Below, in pieces: positions 9,459-20,510 of a DNA stretch of 37,681 bases. The DNA lies in NCBI GenBank assembly GCA_002104905.1, contig MCFE01000770.1, positions 1-37,681 on the forward strand. Direction: 5' to 3'. The position numbers and the translations under genes are program-made. How positions within the stretch are numbered: position 1 is the stretch's first letter; each line of letters begins with the position of its first letter. Under the pieces are notes generated by a model. The model saw only the letters and a list, made by a program, of their open reading frames with translations, ran no database searches and had not been told where the DNA came from. The DNA is from Basidiobolus meristosporus CBS 931.73 (lineage: Eukaryota > Basidiobolomycota > Basidiobolomycetes > Basidiobolales > Basidiobolaceae).

Positions 9459-10484
9459 GCGTTTTGTAGTGATTCTATCTGCCCAGAGTGCTAGATGAAG
9501 TTGTGTAGGACACTTTAGTGTCATGTTCTTGCAGCTCTTGACTAGGGAGTTAACCAACAGGCCATGGCCTCTTTCAACCATTCCATTGGCCTGTGAGTGA
9601 TAAGCAGTGGTGAAAGCAATATGAATCTTGTATTGTGAGCAGAGTTCCTGGATCAAATTTGAAGTCATTTCTCCTTGGTCAGCAACAAACTGGCTGATGC
9701 AGCCAAATCTGCATATTATATCTTCAAGAATAAATCTCCATATGGTGTGGCTTTTGTTATTTGATAGAGCTTGAGCTTCTACCCATCCACTCAGATCATC
9801 TCTGGCAACAACAAGGTACTTCTTGGTTCCAGCAGTTGGCATGTGGACCAGGTCAATGCCAACCTTCTGCCATAGACAAGGTGTGTAGGTTGGATGGAGC
9901 AGCTTCTCATATCTCTTGGTTGACCTTCTTTGGCAAATGCCACAAGATTCAACAAAGTGTTGGACATCATGATACATATGCTCCTAGTAGTATCTACTGG
10001 AAACAACATTGTAAGTGGCGTCTCTGCCTCTATGACCACCAGGTCTTCCTTCATGAAGGCTTGTCACAATAGTCAGTTGTTCCTGGGGCTCAACTATAAC
10101 TCTCCTTGATGTCTGTCCAGGCTTTACTTGTTTGAAGAGGAGGCCATCCTTTATGTAGATATGATGGGCCTTCTTCCTGAGCTTTCTGAAGTCATGTGGG
10201 CTCATTCCTGGTGGCTTCTCTAAGGTTCTCTGATAGTCTTGAATTGTGTTCCACATAGAGTTGCTGGGCTTCTTCACATGTAGTTGTTGGATTTCTGCAT
10301 CAATTATGTCATCAAAGTCAGGGTCTATATCTTCAGACAACTGTGGTCCCTTCCTGGAGAGTGCATCAGCCACAACATTTGTCTTGCCAGGGATACGTCT
10401 GACCTCAAAGTCAAACATTTTCAGCCATGCCATCCACCAATTTGTGGCATCACCAGGTAGGTCAGGCTTGTTGATCATTCCCAT
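9459..10484 (-). pseudogene. pol: Gypsy-1 RNase H end and integrase core
   Basis: From 10484 the minus frame gives the end of RNase H and its tail (IPGKTNVVADALSRK), a linker, and the integrase N-terminal zinc region (H in LHEGRPGGHRGRD; CGICQRR). After a stop near 9984 the frame continues into the rve core: VGIDLVHMP (Asp), VADQGEMTSNL (Asp) and SQANGMVERGHG (Glu), so the DDE triad is intact. This part would bind and join the cDNA ends to the target. The start at 10484 is set by a one-base frameshift near the RNase H Asp (LETDAN), not by a true initiation codon. The Gypsy-3 solo LTR interrupts the gene at 9458. Confidence 0.9.
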
Positions 10485-11497
10485 AAGTGGTTTGCATCTG
10501 TCTCCAGGTTGAAATGTGTCATGTAGAGTTGTGACTTCAGCTTCCTCAGAGTTTTCACAACTCCTAGTAGCTCTCTCTTAATCTGTGAGTATCTTTGCTC
10601 TCTAGGAGAGAAGAGGCAGCTCTCATATCTGCAGGCATAGCGGTTGCCATCTTCATCATCTTGGCCAAGTGGTGCTCCAGCTCCTATATGGCTTGCATCC
10701 ACTGTCAAGATAGGTGGGCATTCAGTGTTCTGATGGTCAAGAGATCTTAGAACCAGTGGAGATACTAAGGCCTCTTTTAGTATTTGCATGGCTTCTTCTT
10801 GCTCATCTCCCCAGTTAAATGGGGTATTCTTTTGTTGTAGTTGGTAGATTGGTTCTGCTGTCTCAGAAAATCTTGGGATCCAGATCTTAAAGAACCTGCA
10901 AGCTGCCACAAAGCCACAAGCTTGTGTTGGATTTGTGGGGGTAGGCCAGTTGCATATTTTTTGTGTCTTGGAGTCTCCAGGTGAACAACCAAAGGTGTTG
11001 CATTTTTGTCCAACAATGGATATCTCTGATACACCAAAGCTGCTTTTCTCACCACTGATGGTGAGTCCAGCTTCTTCAATGGCTCCTAATATGGCATCAT
11101 TGTCTGAAATATTGTCATAGACAAACTTTTTTACTCCAGGCATAACTTCAGTTGTGTCTTGGCGTTCTGGTCCTTTGATGCCTATGTCATCAACAAAGAC
11201 AGCAAGTTTTGCAGGTATAAACTGGTAGAGCACATTCACCATGCATCTCTGGAACTGAGCCACAGAGTTTGTTGCCCCTTGGCTGAGTCTTGTCATTCTT
11301 AACAGTCCAAATGGAGTCAGGAGTGCAAACATATCTCTTAATGTTTCATCTAGGGGGATCTGGTCATATCCTGAGTAGAGATCATACGTTGAGTAGATGG
11401 AGTGACCACTAAAGCTCTCTGCAAAGTCATCAATAGATGGAGGTATGGTGGCATCTCTGATAGTAACAGCATTTGCAGGTTGCATGTCTTGAATGAA
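10475..11497 (-). pseudogene. pol: Gypsy-1 reverse transcriptase and RNase H
   Basis: The frame reads IQDMQPANAVTIRDA, FAESFSGHSIYSTYDLYSGYDQ, a diverged fingers segment (LLRMTRLSQGATNSVAQF), then the catalytic FVDDIGIKGP, the RT thumb, and RNase H with TVDASHIGAG (Asp), the Glu of IKRELLG and LETDAN (Asp). The FVDD variant with a following GIKGP is, to my knowledge, characteristic of this gypsy clade in basidiomycetes. An in-frame TAA (11498-11500) separates it from the upstream protease frame; the frame itself is unchanged across that stop. A frameshift right after LETDAN ends it. Catalytic residues are all present, so decay is recent relative to the scraps elsewhere. Confidence 0.92.
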
Positions 11498-13036
11498 TTA
11501 AAGCTTTCCATTCTTCTTTTTGGTCACAAACCATCTGTTAGCATAAGATCCATGGCAAGGTTCTAGGATACCAGCTTCAATCTTCTTCTTAAGTAGGTCA
11601 AGCACATCAGCTTGGAGTCCTCTAGGCAGTGGGTAAGGCTTGAATGACAAGGGTGTGTGGGGCACTATATGAATCTTGGTAGGTATTTCAACCAATGTCT
11701 TTAAGAGTCCCATCTCCTTGTTGCTATATGAGAGAACCTTATCATATCTTTTCAGGGTTTCTTCAAATAGTATGATCTCATCCAGTGTTAGGTTTCCATC
11801 ACCAATGATAAGTTGCTTGAGTCTCTCAGGTGTAAGTTGTATATTTTCTGGTGTTCCTTCTGGTGGTCTAATGTAATTAGCAGGTTGAGATCCATCAGTT
11901 AAAGGTGTAAGTGATGGTCTAATCTTCTGTTCTACTGTCTTGTATTTTGTGCAAACCATAGCTGTCTGCTCCTGTATACCTAATGAGCAGCTCCAACTGT
12001 TGGGGTGTATATTGTCAGGCTCCTCATCTTCTTCTATAACAAGATGTGTCTTCTGGCAAGCAGTATGTGTCCTCTTGTTGTTGGGTGTTACCCCACAGAA
12101 TGTTGACTGTAGTCCTGGGCTTGAGCCTTGTACAGTGTACCACACTGACCCATCAGAATAGTTGGTAGTTGTAGCCTTAGTACTGGTCTCCCATTGTCTG
12201 CCTAACAGAAGGTCAAAGTTTGCCTTCTGGCAGATAAGGAGGGGAAGCCAGACCTTGATTCCTTGTACCTCAATAGGGAACTTGTGCACTCCACCATAGA
12301 GTGGGCAAGATCCTGAGTTTGCATCAGTCATGTTCCATCCAATATCTCTATCAACAGGCAGTAGCTCCTTGCTTCTAAGTGTCTTCCAGAAGTCTAGCAG
12401 CATAACACAAATCTCCACACCACTGTCAATGTGGCAGTCAACAGGATTATCATATAAATACCCTTTCACCACAGCAGTTGCAACTGAGTAAAAGGTCTTA
12501 TATTTGGTAGTGTTGTTATCCTTTTGATGATCTTCATGGTTTGTCTGGATTATATGGGTGTCCATATGTTCAACAGCTTGTCTTCTTGTTCTAAGCTGCT
12601 CATCAACGGTCTTCCTAACAGACAGTGATACACTCATGATTTCTCCAACTGACAAGGTGACGTTCTGCTTCAGCAGCTTCTCAGTCATCAGTTGGGGGCT
12701 TGAGTAGCCTGCTATCTTTGAGGTCATCTCAAAGTGAGGCAATGAGTCTTGGGTGGGCAGTATTCCTGGCCTCTTGTCAATGATAACCTCAGGCTCTTCA
12801 AACCGTGGTCTTCTAAGGATGGGCTTGACAGGTTCTTCAGCAAGGTGTCTCTTGGTAGCAAAGGCCTCTACATTGTATTTTCTGTTGTCAGGGCTGCTTG
12901 GACCCACTATATGAATCTCAATAGGGGCATCAACAGTAATCTTTCTAGTTGCCGAGTCAGACATCTGGAAAAGGGCTCTCATTCTGCCTCTTTGGAAATT
13001 AGTGGGAATCCTTTTTCCTTCCTTGTCAGCAAGCAT
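11498..13036 (-). pseudogene. pol: Gypsy-1 linker region, aspartic protease and RT start
   Basis: A long open minus frame of 512 codons. Its N-terminal third has the segment LLKQNVTLSVGEIMSVS and a flanking arginine-rich helix that I associate with the region ahead of the protease in basidiomycete gypsy proteins (I believe annotated as DUF4100; from memory). The protease follows with CHIDSGVEICVM (DSG catalytic motif) near 12410-12440. The last 130 residues reach the RT N-terminus (ANRWFVTKKKNGKL), ending at a TAA. A weakly coding gap with stops (13037-13241) separates it from gag. The start codon is simply the first Met after that gap. Confidence 0.85.
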
Positions 13037-13241
13037 TCAATCAGCATCAAACTCTTCCTTCTCTAAGTTGCTGACTAAGTTCTGAGCATTCTTGTCTGGC
13101 ATGCTGGGTAGAGTCACACCAGATGCAGTGTCTGGGCAAAGGTCTTTGGCCCTCAGTAGCTACCTCAGCTGAGCCGTTGAACTTGAGGGCTAGCTTTTGC
13201 AGCTGTTCAGCAAGTTGGTCAATTCTGTCAGTAGTGTAGGT

Positions 13242-13838
13242 CTAATTGTCAGCAACAGCACTCCTTAGCTCCTTGGTTGGCTGGTCTGGCAGATTAAATG
13301 TCAGGAGTCTTGTAAAGGTAGAAGTTTGTTTTGCCTCAAGGAGTACACATTTCATCTCTGCAAAGCAAGGAATGCCAGACTTGTAATCCTTTGCCTCATG
13401 TAAGTCAACCTTCCTTGCCAAGTCCTGGGGAAGCCCTTGTGCAAGGTAAAGTGTCATGGTAAACTCAGTTATAGCCAGGGACTCTAGGAGTGGCTGGGAC
13501 ATATCTTCATACTGTTGAATGAACTCTTCAAGTGGTAGCTTGGAAAGTCCTGTCCTTCCAAAGCATCTGAGGTCTTCAATTCCATAGTATATTTGGGGTC
13601 TACCATACTTGGTCTGTAGGTAGGTCTTCATTGAGGCCCAGTCTGTGAGAATGTCTCCTTGTCTGAGAAGCTTAGTAGTAATATCATTGGTGCAGTGGCA
13701 GGGGAAGTCTTCAGCCATTTCTTATTCACATAGGCTGCACATCTTGCAGAGCTTCTCCCATCTGAATATGAAGCTTTCCACATTCTTTCCATCAAGCTGT
13801 GAGGCTCCATGTGAGAGTGGTAATAGCATAGAGTTCAT
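13242..13838 (-). pseudogene. gag: Gypsy-1 gag
   Basis: The minus frame starts with MNSMLLPLSHGASQLDGKNV at 13838, about 120 bases after the primer-binding site, then a TAA at 13722-13724, and continues in the same frame to 13242. The GA..DGKNVESF and WEKLC pattern followed by a helical segment with KTYLQTKYG resembles the capsid region of basidiomycete gypsy gag proteins. No zinc knuckle is visible within it. The protein would form the particle in which reverse transcription occurs. One stop in an otherwise open frame of about 198 codons indicates mild decay. Confidence 0.8.
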
Positions 13839-13956
13839 TTTGGGTAGGTAGGTTGGTGTTGTAGTCTTGATAATATTGATAGTCTCTTTTCAATAGATGG
13901 GTAATGGCTCAAATCTTCAGGTAAATCTTGTTGGGTCCTAGGGAGCTTGTATTAAC

Positions 13957-13973
13957 CCCCACATTGGGTGCCA
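13957..13973 (-). promoter_or_regulatory. Gypsy-1 primer-binding site
   Basis: On the minus strand, four bases after the 5' LTR, the sequence TGGCACCCAATGTGGGG begins with TGG, the complement of the tRNA CCA end. It would pair with the last 17 bases of a tRNA ending in GGGTGCCA. This contrasts with the half-tRNA sites of the copia families in the same window. The tRNA species was not identified. Confidence 0.75.
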
Positions 13974-13977
13974 ATTA

Positions 13978-15060
13978 TGTGGTGGTGTATAAGTCCAAAG
14001 GGCAAAATACGGCCAACACTTCTCATGTGTGAATGTGTGTGGGGTGTTCACTGGGTGCAATAACCTCTGGCAAAAGCTTGCTAGGAATACTGGGTCTTTT
14101 GTCTAATCTAATGTGAAGGGGGGATAAAGCCTCAAGCTTGTCAAGGGAAAACTATTGAACTACAATCCCCAACTTAGTTGGCATCTTAACAAAAGCTTAT
14201 AATGGCCTCAACGTCCTTTGAGATGACAATGTACTAAAGCTTCCAAAGTCAAAACAACTATAAGCTCCACCAACAGGAACTTGATAAGAATGCAGCTTTG
14301 ACCAATAGTTACAAAAATTGAAAAGTATCTTTGCCTGTACAAGAACAAACTTGGGAAAACAATCAAATATAATAAAATATACCTACTCTGAGTATTCCTC
14401 ACAAGTAGTGCCTCCAAGGTCAGTTGGCTATCAGCGCAGTTTCCTGGGAGTATTGTCAGGTCTGAGTCAGATAATAGTGGTAAGAGGCAGCAGTGATCTC
14501 ACTAATCAATAAGTAGGAATATTGGAAGAGGGATGATTTATTTTAAGGGATAGCCTCCCTTATATACATTTTTTGCTGCTCTAATTCTTGCTAGAAAAAT
14601 ACTTTCCAGAAGTTTCCAGAAGGTAGTAGACAGCCAATCATTTCATTGTGTACTAAAAATAGCACAAATTTTTGGCAGATTGTTCTATGAGACATAGTAG
14701 CACCTAGCCAATCAGGTAGTGGTAATATGAGACCCCTGTGTCATGTAGTTGCCTCTTATAGTAGTAGGATAGGAGGGTTATGAAACCAAGATGGTCACAT
14801 AACTTGGGCACTGTTGGGGGTACTTGCCTTATATGCTAACAAACTTATCTTGGCATCTTGGCAAGGAATAGGAACAGCTTGTGCAATGGGTTAATAGTGA
14901 CAAATAGTTTGTCAGGTTGCATAGTAATAATCACAAAGACAGAATAGAAAATATTGCAATTTGGGATGATACTAATATAGGGGGGGGTAATCCTTTTTAG
15001 GGAAGTGAACATATAGGAATGAGCACATCTGCCTGTGGGTGTCACTGTGACCCCACTACA
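13978..15060 (-). repeat. Gypsy-1 5' LTR
   Basis: A 1,083-base LTR pairing with 7025-8107. The minus-strand TATA box (TATATAAG, 14559-14566) is followed 24 bases later by AATAAA (14537-14542). The duplicated target CTGG follows at 15061-15064, then copia RT sequence. Confidence 0.93.
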
Positions 15061-16200
15061 CTGGTTTAAAGTCTTCCATTTGGTACTTCTTTAGTGTATC
15101 TTGAATATACTTGACTGGCTTAGGGTGATGGTCTGGGTACTTCTGTCTATGGAGAACTTAATCTCTAAGTAGTAACTGAGCTCTCCTATATCAGACATCT
15201 TGAACTCCTAAATAGGCTGGATTTAGTCTCTTCCAATGTTTCTAGATTATTGGTGGCTATAATAAGATCATCCACACATAGAGCTAATAGAACTGGATTT
15301 GCTCTATCTGGTTTATGGTATATACTATAGTCAGCATTACTCATTTTGAAACTCAAAGATTCCAAATAAAAATTTATCTTGCAATCCAGGCTCCTGGTGA
15401 TTGTTTGAGACCATATAATGACTTTTTGAGCTTGCAGACCAAATGGGGGTTATCTTGGTCAGCAAACTCAGCAGGCTGGTCCAAATACAGTCCTCATCAA
15501 GTTCCCATTCAAAGATGCAGTTTTTACATCCATTTGAGGAATAAAAAACGTATATTTGGCTGCAATAGCCATTATTAATCTGATGGAATTAAACTTGGCT
15601 ACCAGTGCAAAGGTCTTGGTATAGTCAAGTCCTTTTGTCTGAGAGTATCCTTTGCCACAAGTCTTGCTTTGCATCTTTCTACTGCACCATCAGACTTGTA
15701 TTTTGTCTTCAAGACCCTTCTGCATCCAATTGATTTTTGGTTGATTGTTAATTTGACTAAGTTCCAAGTATGATTTTCCATCAGGGCCTGATATTCCTCA
15801 GTCATTGCAGATCTCCAAAACTTTGTCTGAGGGCTACTTAGGGCCTCTTTTACAGTCTAGGGTTCATCAGTATGGACTGAATAGGCATAGGCTAAGTTTG
15901 TATCTACATTGATATTGTAATTTAGGCTATTTCTTGTCCAATTGGATATCCAGGCATTTGATACTGGAATGATCACTTCTGGGATATTCCTGGGCACTGA
16001 TTCTGGCTGAAACATAGTTGTAGAGTCCTCTGGAGTGAAAAAATTATCATTGTTTTGCTCTGATTCAATCCTGACAATTGGTGGACTTGAGATCAGATTT
16101 TTGTCATTGTCTGATGTCATTTTTTGTGAAAATTTTAAATTTTCATCAAGCAATACATCCCTGGACTTGATTAACTTCTTTGATTTGATATTGTAGAGTG
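15061..16200 (-). pseudogene. pol: Copia-1c integrase tail and reverse transcriptase, upstream half
   Basis: Reading down from 16200, the minus strand gives the integrase tail (LYNIKSKKLIKSRDVL), the linker, the RT start (RSAMTEEYQALMENHTW, KARLVAKD), QMDVKTASLNG, the palm segment and LSYYLEIKFSIDRST up to the gypsy insertion. The catalytic motif reads CVDD instead of YVDD (near 15270) and several frameshifts break the chain (near 15660, 15850 and 15090). It is the upstream half of the RT whose downstream half is at 6249-7024. The 5' LTR, gag, protease and most of the integrase are missing; at 16200 the sequence changes to a plus-strand LTR scrap. Confidence 0.87.
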
Positions 16201-16540
16201 TCTTGTTGGTATTAACTTTCAATGTTTTGACCACAATACCAGGTACCCAGAACATGAAAATTCTCAAAGTTGCCCAAACAGCCCCAAACCTTGCACATAT
16301 GCTCTTGGGACCTTCCTTAACCTATTTTTTGTGTTTGTAATGCCAAGACAAGGTAAAAGTATAAATATTACTCTTACATTCAGTATATCATATAGTGATA
16401 ACCATATAATCTAATTGTTCTGCCAATCACTTCCAATATCTCCAAGACTGTTACAACACATATTGCTTTTGGTATCAGATATCAGAAGCTGTATACACTT
16501 ACTTATATTCCATCATATCTGGAAGCCAATATATGTAACC
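16200..16540 (+). mobile_element. Copia-1 deletion scrap (partial LTR joined to protease end)
   Basis: From about 16200 to 16458 the plus strand matches the last two-thirds of the Copia-1 LTR, including TATAAATA near 16360 and the CTGTTACAACA end. It is joined without any primer-binding site or gag to about 80 bases matching the end of the Copia-1b protease region (4340-4415; HIAFGIRYQKLY). Roughly 1.2 kb of internal sequence is therefore deleted. The junction follows the LTR end exactly. Confidence 0.75.
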
Positions 16541-17470
16541 CCTATGAAAGATAAGTTGGTCCTGCTGGTGGATCCAATCTGGATCAGCCACCAGGATCCT
16601 ATTTGAAGACCACCATAATACCAGCAGCTTGGAATTAGTGAATATCCTGAGAGTCATATGGTAGGATTACAACAGCATATTGCTAATTTTACTGCCAAAT
16701 AAATTTGTAAAACTTGACAGGGTTTTGTTGATGCTATGTCAATAATTTCATGGCATTGTTATAGTCTTAACATGCTCTACAACTATTTAAATTATCTAAC
16801 CAGCCAGTAGATCCAATTGCCTTATATGGCAAAAATATGACTGCATTCTGATAGCCTTATTGCAAGCCTCTGATGGCATTATCATGGCCATATGGTGGCC
16901 TACAGCTAGTTCTGTATAGTGCTACCATACCAATTTACCAAATGGTATTCCATTTTCTACATCCCCTTATGCAAATCATATATGCAACTGTAGATTAACC
17001 CCTCTTTATTTGCTTACCCACTACTACCTTGGGTATTCCACATATAGCTCAAATCAAAAAAGCTATGGCCTCCTACTTACTAACCTCTACAAACATGCAA
17101 ACCCAATGCTATTGACATACTGCTATCACCTCAACTTTAGAGCTTTTTAGTGTGATACTTGCAAAGTTGCCTTATACCTTGTACTGCTGGTTGCATATGC
17201 ATCCTGCAAACATATGCTTGCTTGCCACCACTTCTGCCTTGAATACCTCCTGAATATCACAAATAACTTTTCAGTATTTAGCCATTATATTCCTTCTCCC
17301 TGCTAGATTCTAGTCCTCCTTATAGGTGCACTCTGGCTTGTGTAGAAGTTGGCTTGTGACCAAGAGAAATTAAGCATACCTTGGTAGAGTTTTACTAATA
17401 AAAATTATTGGCTTGTTGCACCTAACCCAGCTTTGCATTACTTAAGTAATTACCCACACAATGGGGCTAC
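16541..17470. other. AT-rich stretch without a recognised gene
   Basis: No frame longer than a few dozen codons and no match to the other repeats of the window. It lies directly downstream of the CACTA transposase remnant on its strand and may be the decayed 3' end of that element, but I see no terminal CACTA repeat. Confidence 0.4.
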
Positions 17471-18270
17471 TTAGCTTCTCAATGCCATAGGCATAGGTGT
17501 CTCCATTTGAACATCTGTCCCCTGTATTTTCAACTCTTCCTGGCTGTCCTCCATGTGCCAGCTAATCACATTCACAACAGACTTGATAGTAATATTCTTG
17601 ATGAGATTAGGATATGCTAGTAGCTGCAACCTGACTTGTCTTCCTATCTCCCCACACATTGGCTCCATAGGAGACTCCCACAAGGCAAACAAAGGCCCAA
17701 ATTCTCCACTCACCAAGCAAGATGGAGTAGAGAATGGATACAGTAGTGACAGAGATCCATTTGTTCAGCTTTATGTTAGTAGTATAGATGCTCAAATCCT
17801 GCTACAAACTCCTTGCACCACAGCTGTAGATGTGTCAAGTTGTCATTGGTGATCTGCTTCTAGATAAATATTCCTACAATGTCTGCATATGACTCCCAAT
17901 GCTTCCAGTGTACTCTTTGTGGGAATGGCTACAGAACACCACTTGAATAAATACATATCCAGTTCATCCAGTCTTTGCATTTGTATTGTTGCATATGCGT
18001 AGGAATCTTAATTGAAGCCTGTGCAAAGTACTTAGGATAGTGGATACTATGTAATATCTTGCCAATCCTGTCAGATTTCTCTAGTATCTTGAAGGGCTCA
18101 TTTAGCTTGAAATGCCCCTTGTACAACTTGGTCATCAGTATAGGGATATTGATGAAAAGCAAATGCATTGCTCCCATTGGAATGCTTTTGCTCCAACAGA
18201 TGCCCTCTATCTTAAGTATATCTGGATTCTAATTGACTCTGTATTCCAGCCAATGGCTTATAGCTTGAGA
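17471..18270 (-). pseudogene. CACTA (En/Spm, Tnp2-type) transposase, C-terminal half, decayed
   Basis: Combining minus frames gives a recognisable order of segments: GAMHLLFINIPILMTKLYKG (18110-18180), resembling the MHLLFENI..LVKLW segment of Tnp2/Transposase_21 proteins; THMQQYKCKDWMNWICIYS (about 17950-18010), resembling the KADDW/KAEDWQNW segment; a helical stretch with FVAGFEHLYY; then CGEIGRQVR, YPNLIKNITI and VVNVISWH (17550-17680), as in Agaricomycete Tnp2 C-termini. At least four stops or frameshifts separate them. The N-terminal half is absent: Harbinger-like copy A begins at about 18289. The family call is from remembered motif patterns, not a search. Confidence 0.65.
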
Positions 18271-18475
18271 AACTGCTGAAAATCCAGAAAATAGACTTGT
18301 TCTGTTGGATAATGCCACATAGTGCCAGCCTGTTTATGGTGCCAGATTGATCTAGCACTCTACAGCACTATCTGGCACTATAATTTCTACCATGTTGCCA
18401 GTGGTATGATACAGTTACTGGTAATTTTACTCAATCTTACTTATGTTGCTCAGAATAGTGCTTTCCTTGCTTTAT

Positions 18476-19030
18476 TTACTCTTCATAATGCTCCAGACAC
18501 ATTTCTCTCAGTGGATGTCTTCTTGTATGAGCATACTGTGCATTAATAAGTATCTTAACTATTTCACCTATTCTGCTGTTTTCTCCTATATATGACTTTC
18601 CTCTGTATTTATCTGCCAATATGCTGAATCTCTTCAGATATCCAACTGTGTGCTCCACCCTCACTCTGAAATGATTAAATATCTCATTGTAGAGCTTCTG
18701 CTTCCTGCTAAGCACACCATTTCTTGGCTTCCTATAAGCTGTAATACATCATAATCTGTGACAATCCTCTCCTATTTAGGCCAAGTCTGCCAAATATTTC
18801 TCCCCTCTACTGAATTCAGGATGATTCTCTACCCAGAGTGCTTTGTCATGCCTACTTCCAGCAAATTGCCCACTAAACCAGATGATGTTACCCTCAATGT
18901 CAGACAGTGCTTGAAACTTCACACCGTGTGCTTTGTACTTGCCAGAATAAAAGTGCCTCTAAATCTCCATCAATTGCCATGTATCCCATCATTATGTCGC
19001 AAAAATCATCCGCAAACAATGCCTTGGTAC
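18476..19030 (-). pseudogene. Harbinger-like DDE transposase, copy A, internally deleted
   Basis: The minus strand encodes the C-terminal half of a HARBI1/DDE_Tnp_4-like protein: a VKFQ-type catalytic-region start near 18910, GFSG-like and GEDC/ERIV segments with stops, then LSRKQKLYNEIFNHFRVRVEHTVGYLKRFS near 18620-18715 (the VE...G..K.RF segment of the family, holding the last acidic residue) and REMCLEHYEE at the end. Several stops precede it. The N-terminal DNA-binding half has been removed by a deletion relative to copy B. The enzyme would have cut and joined the element ends in the nucleus. Confidence 0.72.
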
Positions 19031-19230
19031 TTTTATTGATGCTTTAATCATAGATCTATAATCAAATAGGAAATCTGCAATTGATGTGATCTGATCCATG
19101 TCAATGCAATCTGAGATGCATCATGCATTATATATGGAAAATTCAACAATCATATTAGTTTTCATTTATATTTCATATAAGCCCAGGTTGATGCCAATAT
19201 ACTGATGTATAAGTATCCAAATCTGTTGCT

Positions 19231-20510
19231 ATGGTCCCCATACCAAGCCTCAACTCATCTTTAGTACAACCCAGACAAAACCCATCCCCCAGCTCACAAG
19301 CACGGTCCGGACCGGATAAGTTGATGTCAGATCCGTTTGAGTTCTTGCCAAATGATTTTAGTATGGCCCAAGTGTCTATGATGAGCCTTCATACAGATAT
19401 TTGGGCACTACTGATTAATCTAGCAGAACTAGATACCTCAGAGAGTTGACAAAGATGGAAGAATTTGAGTAGAAAGCTGTGGCATGAGTTCTACATCAAG
19501 ATGCCAGCTGATGTATTTAAAAAGATATATAACAAGACAAGTATTGAAATCAAGAATGAGCTGAGAGTGAGGGGATTTGACAAAGAGGTCATGCAGGAAC
19601 AATTTTGCACGCAATTTGCACAATACGGGCTGGATGCGTCCATTTGTGCCTCAACTTTGGGAACCAAAGAGATTTTGAATGAGTTTTTGCCTCAAATGAC
19701 TAATGTATTATGTGATATATCAGTAGAGCTAAGTGGCTTCTGAGAGCAATATACACAGGACTCATCCAGGCAACAGCTCCAAAGTATCAGACAGAGGGTA
19801 AGTGAATACCTTGAGGAATCAGATGGTGAGCTTCAGGAGGAAAAATACAGACCGCAAGCAACATTGTCCAGATTGTGCCAGCACGCCTTGCTGGATTCCC
19901 TACCATCTCTTGCAACCACAGCGCGCCAGCGCAGGTCAGTCCAGACCACACCAACACCCTTTACCAGAATGCAAAACTACAAGAACTTGCCAAACTGCTC
20001 ATTTAGACACAAGTACATTGGAGCGGACCAAGTTGCGTCAACATGCGGCATCACATCAAACTCAGCCAAGGGCCATCTCAACGCGTCAAGGCATGCCTGC
20101 GCGTGCCGTTTCACCTGACCATCAGCTAGTTACTTCTGGTGAACTGACTGATGATGACCAACATGAAGTGCGTCAACCACCTGAGCCCTTGGCAAGTAAA
20201 AGAACGCATCAGTGCGTGGCACTACAGGCCGGGTCAGTTGGTTCAGTTGGAGCAATTCAGCATGGCCAAGCTGCAGCATTGCACTCATTAACTAGGAGGC
20301 AAAATACTGACTAGAATGCAGAAGTAGCCAAGATGATAGTCAGCCAGGAAGTAATATTGGTGTGCAAAGTGGGTCACTACCAAATGCTTCAGTAGTAATC
20401 CCCGTGAGAAAAAAACCCAGGAGAAGATGTGCAATTGCTTTGAATTGCTCACATTTATAATGATCCCAACAACCCTTTCTTTTTGCAATCCAAATTGAGC
20501 CATTGCAAAT
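19231..20510 (+). pseudogene. Harbinger-like ORF1, copy A
   Basis: The frame opens with MVPIPSLNSSLVQPRQNPSP, then SDPFEFLPND; after an in-frame TGA (19447-19449) the same frame continues KLWHEFYIKMPADVFKKIYN and LDASICASTLGTKEILNE to a stop at 19741-19743. Further coding continues, with frame changes, into a Gln/Thr/Pro-rich region (about 19800-20300) and ends with a basic VRKKPRRR stretch near 20405. It lies divergently from the transposase, as the accessory DNA-binding gene of PIF/Harbinger elements often does. No Myb/SANT motif is obvious, so its role is inferred from position only. The same TGA is present at the same codon in copy B. Confidence 0.6.

Larger units (their letters stand above)
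7025..15060 (-). mobile_element. Gypsy-1: LTR retrotransposon (Ty3/gypsy) nested in Copia-1c
   Basis: An 8,036-base element transcribed on the minus strand: 5' LTR 13978-15060, primer-binding site 13957-13973, gag, protease/RT/RNase H/integrase, 3' LTR 7025-8107. It is flanked by a 4-base duplication, CTGG, at 7021-7024 and 15061-15064. The two LTRs differ at roughly 30 of about 1,080 positions by eye, so it is not a very recent insertion. A solo LTR of a related family (8655-9458) sits in its integrase, and about 104 bases of copia RT sequence replace the end of its internal region (8108-8211). The polyprotein is of a basidiomycete type, without a chromodomain. Confidence 0.93.
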
